From JAIBBG01 sp043748015 (GTDB lineage: Bacteria > Bacteroidota > Bacteroidia > Flavobacteriales_D > Sanyastnellaceae), in contig JAYTOA010000055.1 of assembly GCA_043748015.1 (NCBI GenBank), forward strand, positions 1 to 46,205: 46,205 bases of DNA. Reading direction: 5' to 3'. The position numbers were made by a program, and so were the translations under genes. This document shows, in pieces, positions 34,285 through 43,204 of this stretch (the stretch's first letter is position 1; the number at the start of each line of letters is the position of its first letter). Below the pieces are notes generated by a model, which was not told the origin of the DNA, did no database searches, and worked only from the letters and a program-made list of their open reading frames with translations.

Positions 34285-36306
34285 ATGAGAAAAATTCTAC
34301 TTGCTGTCATCCTATTGGGATGTCAATTCAATCTATCGAGCCAAAGCTTTTCTGACGATTTCGAATCATACACTGACGGAGCGATGCTTGCCGCAACGAG
34401 TACAGACTGGGCAACATGGACCAGTGCGAATGGAGGAGCTGATGATGTGGCAGTATCATCTGCCAATTCACATAGCGGGACCAAATCAGTCTATTTCGCT
34501 TCGACAGCTACCGGAGGCGGTCCAGCGGATATCATCTTGCCCTTTCCCCAAGCGCTCAATGTAGGACAGTTCAATCTGGAAATGTGGTTATTTGTCAATA
34601 CAGACCAAGGCGCTTATTTCAATTTACAGGGAACTGCAACTCCGGGAACAACCTGGGCAGGAGACGTTTTTTTCCTTCCGGGAGGACTTGTTCAATTCAA
34701 TTCCACAGGCACATTGCTACTTGCAGCTACCTATCCGGAAAATGCGTGGTTCAAGTTGAGAATGCAGAACAATTTGAGCACGAATACATGGGAAGTATTC
34801 ATCAATGATGTGTCTCAAGGTTCATACTCAAATGGCAGTACACAAATTGCAAGCATCGACATTTTCCCGTTGAATGGAAATCAATTTTACGTCGATGATG
34901 TTTCTTATGATTACACAGGCTACACTTTGCCGACACTCAATGGGGCAGTAACCGCTATCAATCAGATGAGTGGATTACTTGCCGGACAGACAATAAGTCC
35001 GCAGGTCATAGTTAGAAATCTGGGTACAACAATAATTACTTCATTCAATTTGGAAATCACCTATAATGGAAATAGCCTCAGTCAAAATGTCACCGGGGTG
35101 TCCATTCCTTCTTTGGGATTTTATACAGTTCCGTTTACTGAAACGGTTGCCATTGTCGCCGGGATTAATCAAGCTATTGCCACTATTTCGCTTGTGAATG
35201 GTTCATTCGTGGATGATGAATCTATAGACGATGTAAAAACTTTAAGCATCAATCCTATTGTACCGGCTGCCGGGAAAAAAGTAATCGCAGAAGAAGCCAC
35301 CGGCACTTGGTGTCCATGGTGTGTTCGAGGAACTGTTTTCATGGAGCGACTCAGCAATACGTATGGCAGTCTTTACATTGGAATTGCGGTACACAATAAT
35401 GATCCTATGGTTGTTCCACCATACGACGCTGCGATTGGAGCATTGATTGGTGGCTATCCAAGTGGTGTTGTTGACAGAGGCCCTGAGTATGATCCGTCAC
35501 AGTTCGAAATTCCATTCCTGGAGAGAATTCAGATTGCGCCGAAGGCATTTATTGAAAACGGTGCAACATGGGATGCTACATCGCGCACACTTCAAGTTAG
35601 CGCAACAACAACGTTTCAGGAATCCGTTTCAGGCGATTACAAAATTGCGTTGGTACTTACAGAAGACGATGTAACAGGAGTAGGATCAGAATGGAATCAG
35701 GCCAATGCATATGCGGGAGGCAATAACGGAAACATGGGCGGATATGAAACTTTGCCAAATCCTGTTCCGGCAAGTCAAATGTCCTATGATCATGTTGCAC
35801 GAATTATTAGTCCGTCATTCGGTGGATTGCCAAATGCATTTACAGGAATGATGAATACAGGCAATGCTTCGACACACAACTTTACGTTCACGTTACCAAC
35901 ATCATGGGAAGAGAATATGATTCACATTGTTGCGATGGTCATAGCTCCCGATGGAAAAATTGACAATGCGTTTTCTTCAACAATAGAGGAAGCAGTGACA
36001 AATGGATATATTGCAGGAACGAACGTTGTCGGAATCACTCCATTGTCAACAACGGTTGATGAGTTGAATATCTATCCCAATCCAACAAACAATCACTGCA
36101 ACATCAGTTTGAATTTGAAGAACGCAACGAAATTGTCTATTGAGATTTATAGTCTCGACGGAAAGCAAGTTGCATCAAAAGATTACGGAACAATGAGTGG
36201 AGATTTCATATTGCCAATCAATATGTCTGAATGGTCCAACGGAATGTATCACGCGCGTATCATTCGCGATGGAGTTGCGATTACCCGCACGATAATCAAA
36301 GAATAA
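34285..36306 (+). CDS. T9SS-secreted protein with CARDB-like and thioredoxin-like (CPWC) domains
   Basis: 673 residues from ATG 34285 (TTG 34246 is in frame but would bury the signal peptide MRKILLAVILLGCQFNLSSQ). In order: a laminin/LamG-like jelly roll (about 20-210, DDFESYTDGAMLAATSTDWATW), a CARDB-like domain (about 215-320), an Omp28-type thioredoxin-like domain with EEATGTWCPWCVRGTVFMERLS (CxxC = CPWC) at about 335-560, and a type A sorting domain (LNIYPNPTNN, WSNGMYHARI). An extracytoplasmic redox or disulfide role is possible but inferred. It lies opposite in strand inside the split paa cluster. Confidence 0.86.
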   Translation: MRKILLAVILLGCQFNLSSQSFSDDFESYTDGAMLAATSTDWATWTSANGGADDVAVSSANSHSGTKSVYFASTATGGGPADIILPFPQALNVGQFNLEMWLFVNTDQGAYFNLQGTATPGTTWAGDVFFLPGGLVQFNSTGTLLLAATYPENAWFKLRMQNNLSTNTWEVFINDVSQGSYSNGSTQIASIDIFPLNGNQFYVDDVSYDYTGYTLPTLNGAVTAINQMSGLLAGQTISPQVIVRNLGTTIITSFNLEITYNGNSLSQNVTGVSIPSLGFYTVPFTETVAIVAGINQAIATISLVNGSFVDDESIDDVKTLSINPIVPAAGKKVIAEEATGTWCPWCVRGTVFMERLSNTYGSLYIGIAVHNNDPMVVPPYDAAIGALIGGYPSGVVDRGPEYDPSQFEIPFLERIQIAPKAFIENGATWDATSRTLQVSATTTFQESVSGDYKIALVLTEDDVTGVGSEWNQANAYAGGNNGNMGGYETLPNPVPASQMSYDHVARIISPSFGGLPNAFTGMMNTGNASTHNFTFTLPTSWEENMIHIVAMVIAPDGKIDNAFSSTIEEAVTNGYIAGTNVVGITPLSTTVDELNIYPNPTNNHCNISLNLKNATKLSIEIYSLDGKQVASKDYGTMSGDFILPINMSEWSNGMYHARIIRDGVAITRTIIKE

Positions 36307-36323
36307 AATATTTCGTTTGATAA

Positions 36324-36359
36324 AAATAGCCTCGGGAAACTGGGGCTATTTCATTTTTT
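36324..36359 (+). terminator. Intrinsic terminator after the CPWC T9SS gene
   Basis: Stem AAATAGCC / GGCTATTT (8 bp) with a 12 base loop, followed by CATTTTTT. It starts 18 bp after the stop and overlaps the tail of the convergent GNAT gene. Confidence 0.75.
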
Positions 36360-36920
36360 ATAACTTCTGGGATCTTGCTCAAGAAGCGAGTAGATAGCAC
36401 TATTGAGATACTTTCCTTTCCAATAAAAATTTTCTTTAAAGAATGCTTCTTGAGTAAACCCATTTCTTTCAAGAATGGTTTCAGAAGCTGTATTTTCAGG
36501 ATTGATGTCAGCCTCAATACTATGAAGTTTCATCACATCAAATCCGTAACGAAGCACTTCACGAAGAGCTTCACTCATCAGACCTTTTTTCCAATATTCA
36601 GGAAGGATCATGTATCCGATCTCCGCGCGATGATGTTCTTTTTTCATACGCCAAAATCCAATAGTACCAGCCAGAACCTTCTCGTCTTTCAATTCAACAA
36701 CCCAAGAAATTCCTTCCTGCCTTTGGACGAGTTCGTTGTTATTGATTAGCATTTCTCTGACGTCTTCCACCCTTTCCGGTCTTGGTCTTTCAACAAAGCG
36801 CATTACCTCATCGCTAGAACGCAACATGAACATGCGTTCGAGATGCCGTTCTTCAAAGCGAACGAGTTGCAATCGTTCTGTTTCCAGAACGGGGAAAGGA
36901 TCAAAATTCAATACTAACAT
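36351..36920 (-). CDS. GNAT family N-acetyltransferase, RimJ/RimL type
   Basis: 189 residues from ATG 36920; the frame is open back into paaA but only this start gives the usual N-terminus (LETERLQLVRFEERHLERMF). GNAT core: VLAGTIGFWRMKKEHHRAEIGYMILPEYWKKGLMSEALREVLRYGFDVMKLHSIEADINPENTASETILERNGF, with the acetyl-CoA Q/R-x-x-G-x-A/G replaced by a YWKKGLMSEA variant. It begins 10 bp after the paaA stop and is probably co-transcribed. The target (an N-terminus of a ribosomal protein or a small molecule) is unknown. Confidence 0.88.
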   Translation of the reverse strand: MLVLNFDPFPVLETERLQLVRFEERHLERMFMLRSSDEVMRFVERPRPERVEDVREMLINNNELVQRQEGISWVVELKDEKVLAGTIGFWRMKKEHHRAEIGYMILPEYWKKGLMSEALREVLRYGFDVMKLHSIEADINPENTASETILERNGFTQEAFFKENFYWKGKYLNSAIYSLLEQDPRSYKK

Positions 36921-36930
36921 CTTCGGTATT

Positions 36931-37887
36931 TCAGGCAGCGACCACTTCTGATTTGGTCCTTTGTTTGGCTGCGTAAGCAACAGCGGCATCACGCACCCAC
37001 TCACCTTCATCATATGCCTTCTTCCTGGCTTCCACTCGTTGCTTATTGCAAGGTCCGTGACCTTTTACTACTTCGTAAAATTCTGTCCAATCAATCTCAC
37101 CAAAATCATAATGACCTCTTGCCTCATTCCATTTAAGATTCGGATCCGGTAAAGTCAATCCCAGATACTCAGCTTGTGGCACTGACATATCCACAAATTT
37201 CTGACGTAACTCATCATTGGTATGGCGCTTAATTCGCCAAGCCATATTTTGAGCGCTATTTGGCGATTCGGTATCGCTGGGCCCAAACATCATCAGCGAT
37301 GGCCACCACCAGCGGTTCAATGCTTCTTGAGCCATTTTCTTTTGATCAGCATTTCCTTTTCTCGCCAATGAAATCATGATCTCATAACCTTGACGTTGAT
37401 GGAAACTTTCCTCTTTGCAAATACGAACCATGGCACGGCTATACGGACCATAACTTGTGCGTTGAAGAGAAACCTGATTCACGATGGCCGCACCATCCAC
37501 AAGCCATCCGATTGCTCCGATATCTGCCCAGGATAAAGTAGGATAATTGAAAATGGAAGAATATTTTGCTTTGCCTGTGTGAAGTTCGTTGAGTAAAGTG
37601 TCGCGATCGATACCAAGTGTTTCTGCAGCACTGTACAGATAAAGGCCATGTCCTGCTTCATCCTGAACCTTCGAAATCAGAATTGTTTTACGTCGCAGAG
37701 ATGGAGCGCGCGTGATCCAGTTGCCTTCAGGAAGCATTCCGACAATTTCACTGTGCGCATGTTGTGATATCTGTCTGATCAGTGTTTTCCTATATCCATC
37801 CGGCATCCAATCCTTCGCTTCAATTTTATTTTCGGCCTGGACGTAAGCTTCAAAACGTTTTGACAATTCCTGATTTTGCATGACCAT
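36931..37887 (-). CDS. paaA: 1,2-phenylacetyl-CoA epoxidase catalytic subunit PaaA
   Basis: 318 residues from ATG 37887 (37881 possible). Di-iron oxygenase: KDWMPDGYRKTLIRQISQHAHSEIVGMLPEGNWITRAPSLRRK, EDEAGHG-type motif QDEAGHGLYLYSAAETLG (E-x-x-H), and EESFHQRQGYEI (E-x-x-H). The ring 1,2-epoxidation of phenylacetyl-CoA takes place here. GNAT follows by 10 bp; paaE is divergent, with a 178 bp spacer. Confidence 0.97.
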   Translation of the reverse strand: MVMQNQELSKRFEAYVQAENKIEAKDWMPDGYRKTLIRQISQHAHSEIVGMLPEGNWITRAPSLRRKTILISKVQDEAGHGLYLYSAAETLGIDRDTLLNELHTGKAKYSSIFNYPTLSWADIGAIGWLVDGAAIVNQVSLQRTSYGPYSRAMVRICKEESFHQRQGYEIMISLARKGNADQKKMAQEALNRWWWPSLMMFGPSDTESPNSAQNMAWRIKRHTNDELRQKFVDMSVPQAEYLGLTLPDPNLKWNEARGHYDFGEIDWTEFYEVVKGHGPCNKQRVEARKKAYDEGEWVRDAAVAYAAKQRTKSEVVAA

Positions 37888-38065
37888 AAATTTACGGAAC
37901 AATTTTACGTCAAATATGTTCGCTTTGAAAATTATGAAGACTTGGAACACCAGACAAATCAATTCTCTCTCCTCTATGTGACTGATTTTTCTCAGTAAAT
38001 CAACTTTGAATTCATAGCGTATCGCTGTTGGGCATCGTGCCTCATTACTTTTACGCCTTCAAATT

Positions 38066-39154
38066 ATGAGACCAAAATTCCACACGCTTAAGGTAAAGGA
38101 CGTAAGACGCGAGACACGCGATTGTGTTTCAGTAGCATTCATTGTGCCTGATGAGTTGAAAGAGAACTACAAATTCAATCAGGGACAATACCTCACATTG
38201 CGCGAAACAATCAATGGCGAAGATCTACGTCGCTCCTATTCTATTTGCAGTGGAATTAACGACGACGAACTTCGCGTTGCAGTGAAAGAAGTAAAACTAG
38301 GCAAATTCTCAACTTGGATCAATCAAACATTGAAGGCCGGGCATGAGATGCAAGTGATGACACCTACAGGTCAATTCACGAGCAAACTTGATCCTTCACA
38401 ATCAAAAAAATATTTGCTGCTAGCGGCAGGAAGTGGAATCACTCCCATCATTTCAATTGCGAAAAGTGTTTTGCAAACAGAGTCAAAAAGCGAAGTGACA
38501 TTGCTTTTTGGAAACAGACTATTTCTCTCCATCATTTTTCGCGATGAATTGGAAAATCTCAAAGACAAGTATATCGGAAGGTTTCGTGTTTTTCATGTAC
38601 TGAGTGGTGAGCCAAATGAAGTTGATCTTTTCACAGGTCGATTGGATGAAAATAAACTGGAAGGTTTCGCAAAAACATTTATTCAACTCGACAAAACAGA
38701 TGAAATTTTCATTTGTGGGCCAGAGCCAATGATCAAAGGAGTGAGCGCTTTCATGACAGCACAAGATATTGCTCCGGAAAAAATTCACTTTGAACTTTTC
38801 GCAATGCCTGGTGAATACATTCAACATCCTTCAACGGTCATTGCAAAAGACATTGCTACCGACAGCAGCAAGAAATGCGCAGTGACAGTAATGTTCGACG
38901 GACAGGAGACAAACTTTTTTATGCCGATGGATGGCACACCCATTCTTGATGCAGCACAAGCCAGCGGGATGGATATTCCATTTTCTTGTAAAGGAGGAAT
39001 GTGTTGCACATGTCGCGCACATCTGTCTGAAGGAAGCGCCCAGATGAAAGTCAATTATGCTCTTGAGCCCGGTGAAGTGGAAATGGGATACGTGCTCACA
39101 TGTCAGGCAGTTCCCACAACAGATAAAGTAACTGTGGATTACGACAGACATTGA
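38066..39154 (+). CDS. paaE: 1,2-phenylacetyl-CoA epoxidase reductase PaaE
   Basis: 362 residues. N-terminal FAD domain (QYLTLRETINGEDLRRSYSICSG), NAD(P) domain (LLLAAGSGITPIISIAKSVL, EIFICGPEPMIKG), and C-terminal plant-type 2Fe-2S ferredoxin domain (CKGGMCCTC, that is C-x4-C-x2-C, then LTCQAVP). Passes electrons from NAD(P)H to PaaA. Divergent from paaA and possibly expressed from the shared 178 bp spacer. A TACTTTTA near-match lies 18 bp before the ATG. Confidence 0.96.
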   Translation: MRPKFHTLKVKDVRRETRDCVSVAFIVPDELKENYKFNQGQYLTLRETINGEDLRRSYSICSGINDDELRVAVKEVKLGKFSTWINQTLKAGHEMQVMTPTGQFTSKLDPSQSKKYLLLAAGSGITPIISIAKSVLQTESKSEVTLLFGNRLFLSIIFRDELENLKDKYIGRFRVFHVLSGEPNEVDLFTGRLDENKLEGFAKTFIQLDKTDEIFICGPEPMIKGVSAFMTAQDIAPEKIHFELFAMPGEYIQHPSTVIAKDIATDSSKKCAVTVMFDGQETNFFMPMDGTPILDAAQASGMDIPFSCKGGMCCTCRAHLSEGSAQMKVNYALEPGEVEMGYVLTCQAVPTTDKVTVDYDRH

Positions 39155-39234
39155 TTCTGTAATTTTTCGTCGTAATTTTTTTCGCTCGGCTATCCGGGGG
39201 TGAATAAGTCTATAGAATAATTTTCGCGTGGCGT

Positions 39235-39264
39235 ATTGTCGCTTCGTGATTGTTGCTACTTTCG
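39235..39264 (+). promoter_or_regulatory. Candidate promoter of the subtilisin lipoprotein gene
   Basis: ATTG (39235-39238), 18 bp spacer, TACTTTCG (39257-39264). Both boxes are one base from TTTG and TAnnTTTG. ATG is 33 bp downstream. Confidence 0.4.
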
Positions 39265-39297
39265 ACTTCATTGATTTAACCTTAAAAAACCATTCAC

Positions 39298-40857
39298 ATG
39301 AAGAAGCACAAGAGTTTTTTGTTTTTGATTCTTATCACCGTTACGATACTTTCCTGTAACAAAAATCAAGAGCTAGATAACGTTCAACAAGACGTTGAAC
39401 TTTCAGGAAAACTGGTTCAAAAAGCCAATCAAATTGACCTTCCTCAAGGTGATCCATTCACGAAAGAAAAAGTAGATGAAATTGTAAAATCCACCATGGA
39501 AAACAAAGGTGTTTTCAAGTGGGAGGATGAAGATTTTAAGACTACATGGAGCGCCATTCAATATGGTGATCATAGCGTAGCCATTGGATACAAGCCTGCA
39601 AATGCCGGCAACATTGATGGCAACATTCACAAACTAGATTTGACCAAAGGAGCATGGAAAGAAGTACATGACGGCATCATCAATTTGGTCCTACAAAGTG
39701 TTCGCGAAGGAAATCCTGAGGCATCTGACATTGAAAATCTTATTATAGAAGATGACGCCACACTTCCAATTATTACGTTTAAACTGACAGATAAAAATAC
39801 ATTGACCCAATTGCGTAATCTGGAAAACGTTCGTTACATCGAACCACTGGATTACTGGTATGGAGATGATGCTTCACGATCGACTTCAGGTTGTTCGGCT
39901 TCTACATATGGATTGAATGCCGCGGATTACTCTACCACAACTCCTTCCTGTCTTCTGCCTTGGAATTTCAACAATGTGAATATTCCAAACTCCTGGAGTT
40001 CGCCGTCAGGTGAAGGCATCACCATTGGTGTAATCGATGCGGGAATCAGTTCTTCACAACCATTATTGGGAAGCATGTTCAACGACGGTGACAGCAATGT
40101 TGGACGCACAATTACTACTGACTATACATGGGGAAATTCAGCTTATAGTTCGTGTACACATGGAACGAGCATGAGTGGACTCGCTGCCGGCCCTCGCAAC
40201 ATGGCAGGGGCAACAACAGGAGTAGCATACAAAGCGAGTTTGCATTTTATAAGAGGATGCGAAGACGTTGTATTGGATAAATCAAGCGAAAGAACCGGAG
40301 TGAAGAATGCGCTTGTAAAAATGGGCAACAAAGCAGAAGTAAAAATTGTTAGCATGTCTGTTGGAACACCATTTTATAGCAGTGTACTTGAGGATGGCGT
40401 GAACTACGCATACAACAATGGAAAGATGTTGATGGCTGCAGCGGGAACATCGTTCAGCTGGACATCCTGGTGGGGAGTTGTTTATCCGGCAGCACTTTCG
40501 AAGTGTGTAGCGATTACCGGAGTCAAAGAAAATTTCAGCACATGTTCTTCTTGTCATGACGGCTCGGCTGTAGACTTCACAATTACCATGGAAAGAAGTA
40601 GTAATAGCTCGAGAAATTCCCTATCGCTTCCTGCCAGTGGAGTAGTTCCGACGTATATCGGTGGAAGTTCTGCAGCAACAGCTATAGCTGCAGGAATTGC
40701 GGCCAATGTTTGGTCCATCAATCCGAATTTCACAAGAGCGCAGGTTTACAATTACTTGCTCACTACTTCACAATATTATCCGTCTTCGAGCTCATCAAAA
40801 GGCTATGGCAATCTGAATGCCGGCGCTGCTGTGAATGCAGCACAGGCACCTCTGTAA
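39298..40857 (+). CDS. Subtilisin-like (S8) serine protease lipoprotein
   Basis: 519 residues. The lipobox LTILSC puts the lipidated Cys at 20. A propeptide-like region of about 200 residues (20-225, with FKLTDKNTLTQLRNLENVRYIEPLDYWYG resembling an inhibitor I9 domain) precedes the catalytic domain. The triad is visible: D247 in GVIDAG, H288 in CTHGTSMSGLAAG, S458 in GGSSAATAIAAG. The canonical GTSMA is GSSAA here. It lacks a T9SS domain, so it is probably anchored in the outer or inner membrane, facing the periplasm or surface. A strong terminator follows. Confidence 0.92.
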   Translation: MKKHKSFLFLILITVTILSCNKNQELDNVQQDVELSGKLVQKANQIDLPQGDPFTKEKVDEIVKSTMENKGVFKWEDEDFKTTWSAIQYGDHSVAIGYKPANAGNIDGNIHKLDLTKGAWKEVHDGIINLVLQSVREGNPEASDIENLIIEDDATLPIITFKLTDKNTLTQLRNLENVRYIEPLDYWYGDDASRSTSGCSASTYGLNAADYSTTTPSCLLPWNFNNVNIPNSWSSPSGEGITIGVIDAGISSSQPLLGSMFNDGDSNVGRTITTDYTWGNSAYSSCTHGTSMSGLAAGPRNMAGATTGVAYKASLHFIRGCEDVVLDKSSERTGVKNALVKMGNKAEVKIVSMSVGTPFYSSVLEDGVNYAYNNGKMLMAAAGTSFSWTSWWGVVYPAALSKCVAITGVKENFSTCSSCHDGSAVDFTITMERSSNSSRNSLSLPASGVVPTYIGGSSAATAIAAGIAANVWSINPNFTRAQVYNYLLTTSQYYPSSSSSKGYGNLNAGAAVNAAQAPL

Positions 40858-40881
40858 ACGTCGATCAAAATTATTCGTGAG

Positions 40882-40912
40882 AAGAGGTTGACGTTGTTCA
40901 ACCTCTTTTTTT
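40882..40912 (+). terminator. Intrinsic terminator after the protease gene
   Basis: Stem AAGAGGTTGA / TCAACCTCTT (10 bp, perfect), 6 base loop, T-run after. 24 bp after the stop; the convergent hydrolase gene ends at 40924. Confidence 0.88.
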
Positions 40913-40923
40913 GTGAGTCAAAA

Positions 40924-41952
40924 TCAAGGCCGCTTAAGAAATTCAACCAATCCTTTGAAATAAACTTGTTGATCATCATACATGCACATGTGACTTCCAT
41001 TTGGACAAAACAAATGTGAACCGTTCGACATTTGTGTGCTCATCCATTTCATGTGCTCAGGATCCATGGTATCTTCCTTTGCGCCGATGGTTAATGTAGG
41101 AATTTTGATCTTACCCAATTCAGCTTTTCTATCCCAATTGATGAGATTGCCTGCAATCCCAAATTCACTCGGGCCTTGCATAGTGACGTACAATGATTGA
41201 TTTATTTTACCAAAAGAACGCGACATTGGTTCAGGCCATTCTTCCATTGGAATGCGGCAGATATGCTGCTGATAAAAATTCGGCATCAACAATTCCATAT
41301 ACCTCGGGTTTTCGAAGTCACCATTCTTTTCGATTGTTCTGATTTCAGCCAGGACCGCAGGATCCATTTTTTTCGATAACACTTCATCCGCATACTTTCC
41401 ATAATCGGGACAACTGCACATCATGTTCGAGATGATGAGGCCTTTCATTTGGTCTTGATATTTCAGAGCGTATTCAAGGGCGAGAATTCCACCCCAAGAA
41501 TGTCCGAGTAAGTAAAAATTTTTCTCGTTGAGATTGAGCGCTTGTCTCACCTGCTCCACTTCTTCAACATATCGTGCAAGGTCCCACATGCTTGTGTCGG
41601 CAGGATTGTCGGAATTACCACAACCCAGTTGATCGTAATAGATAAACTCAATTCCTTCAACGGGAAAGAAATTTTCGAAGCACTCAAAATATTCATGTGT
41701 AGCTCCGGGTCCACCATTCAAAAGCAAGACACGCACATTCGGATTGTTTCCAACAGTTTTCGTCCAAACTTTGAATTCACCTTTTGGAGTATGAATTGGA
41801 ATGATACGAACGCCTCCATCTTGCACACCTGAATCATTCGACTTGAAGTAGTCGGCAACTTTAAGAGTATTTTCAGTTTTGGCTTCATTCAAATTTTCAA
41901 TACATGAGGTCAATCCGAAAACAGCTAGCAGCAAGAACAAATTTCTATTCAT
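40924..41952 (-). CDS. Alpha/beta hydrolase lipoprotein, proline iminopeptidase-like (S33)
   Basis: 342 residues. Lipobox GLTSC (Cys 17). Fold markers: NGGPGATHEYFECF (the HGGPG oxyanion motif with Asn for His), YYDQLGCGNSDNP, nucleophile elbow GHSWGG (S152), LTIGAKEDTMDP (Asp) and PNGSHMCMYDD (His). The S33 proline iminopeptidase family fits best, and an amino-terminal proline peptidase role is inferred. It converges on the protease gene. A TAGCTTTG -7 box lies 22 bp upstream. Confidence 0.9.
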   Translation of the reverse strand: MNRNLFLLLAVFGLTSCIENLNEAKTENTLKVADYFKSNDSGVQDGGVRIIPIHTPKGEFKVWTKTVGNNPNVRVLLLNGGPGATHEYFECFENFFPVEGIEFIYYDQLGCGNSDNPADTSMWDLARYVEEVEQVRQALNLNEKNFYLLGHSWGGILALEYALKYQDQMKGLIISNMMCSCPDYGKYADEVLSKKMDPAVLAEIRTIEKNGDFENPRYMELLMPNFYQQHICRIPMEEWPEPMSRSFGKINQSLYVTMQGPSEFGIAGNLINWDRKAELGKIKIPTLTIGAKEDTMDPEHMKWMSTQMSNGSHLFCPNGSHMCMYDDQQVYFKGLVEFLKRP

Positions 41953-41973
41953 AGCATATTTGATTTAATCAGA

Positions 41974-41981
41974 CAAAGCTA
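41974..41981 (-). promoter_or_regulatory. Candidate -7 box of the hydrolase gene
   Basis: TAGCTTTG on the minus strand, perfect TAnnTTTG, 21 bp before the ATG. No clear -33. Confidence 0.4.
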
Positions 41982-42075
41982 CACGACTTATTCACCTATA
42001 TTAAGATTTACCCGTGCACAACATGTTTCTGATGTGAGGTGATAAATAGTCTGTTTCTTCGCGCAAAAATTAAGA

Positions 42076-43098
42076 TTGGATTCACTCAGTCAAATAGTAC
42101 TTGGAGCAGCTTGCGGAGAAGTTGTACTTGGAAAAAAAATAGGCAACAGAGCACAACTGATTGGCGCAATAGCCGGCACACTGCCTGATTTGGACATATT
42201 GGTCAATCCATTTTTCACCGAAGAAATCATAAAACTTCAGATTCACCGAAGCTATTCACACTCCATGTTTGTTCTCCTGCTCGCGGCCTTTCCACTCGCA
42301 TGGCTCACTCATGTGATGTTCAAAAGAAGGACTGAATTCAAACAATGGTATTTGTTTTGGTCGCTCGCTTTGGTCACTCACACATTGCTCGACTGTTGCA
42401 CCACATACGGTACACAGCTTCTTCTTCCATTCACGAATCATTTGATTGGTTTTAACAACATAGCCGTCGTCGATCCATTCTGGACAATACCCTTTATGTT
42501 CATTCTTGGCACTTGTCTTTTTATGCGAAAAGCAAATCCTCGCAGAATGAAGTTTACAATCGCATCAATTGTCTATGCAACATTGTACATGGGCTATACG
42601 CTTGTGAACAAGTACAACGTGCATGAAAAATTCGAGGCGGCGTTAGATCAACAACACATCGCACACGACGCAGTATATACCAGTCCGTCGATGTTCAACA
42701 ACTGGCTGTGGGCCGGCATAGCGGTGACTAACGACTCCATCTATCTGTCGGAATATTCCACGTTGCAATCAGAAACGGAAGTGCCATGGGTGTCGTATGA
42801 AAGAAATTTATCATTGCTGGAAAATCATCCTGCACAGCGGGAAATAAAAATCCTTCAATGGTTTAGTCAGGGCAAATATTTCGTGAGAGAAGTGGACGGT
42901 GAAATTCACTTTTTTATTGTGAAATGGGGTCGTGCAGATTTTAGAAAGACCGAACCACATGATGCTTTTGTTTTCTACTGGAGAATATTCAACGAGAATG
43001 GAGTATGGCAAGCAGCTCCTGTACAACCCACATGGGAAAATGGCGAATTCAGTGAAGCGTGGAATTCGCTCTGGCACAGGGTTGTGACAGCAAAATAA
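42076..43098 (+). CDS. YdjM/DUF457-like metal-dependent membrane hydrolase
   Basis: 340 residues from TTG 42076. The N-terminus (M/L-DSLSQIVLGAACGE) is the family's own start, so the TTG is very likely real. LPDLDIL, HRSYSHSMFV and VTHTLLDCCTTYGTQLL carry the conserved Asp and His residues proposed to bind metal. Four or five membrane segments occupy the first 175 residues. The C-terminal part (about 190-340) is soluble. Often annotated as a metal-dependent hydrolase, but the substrate is unknown. Confidence 0.88.
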   Translation: MDSLSQIVLGAACGEVVLGKKIGNRAQLIGAIAGTLPDLDILVNPFFTEEIIKLQIHRSYSHSMFVLLLAAFPLAWLTHVMFKRRTEFKQWYLFWSLALVTHTLLDCCTTYGTQLLLPFTNHLIGFNNIAVVDPFWTIPFMFILGTCLFMRKANPRRMKFTIASIVYATLYMGYTLVNKYNVHEKFEAALDQQHIAHDAVYTSPSMFNNWLWAGIAVTNDSIYLSEYSTLQSETEVPWVSYERNLSLLENHPAQREIKILQWFSQGKYFVREVDGEIHFFIVKWGRADFRKTEPHDAFVFYWRIFNENGVWQAAPVQPTWENGEFSEAWNSLWHRVVTAK

Positions 43099-43204
43099 AT
43101 TTTCGAAATCATGCAGATTCACTTTTCATCATCAACAACGTTGATCTGTGTTTTGGGAAATGCGTGAGCAACGCAGGGAACTTTACAAATAAGAATTATT
43201 GATT

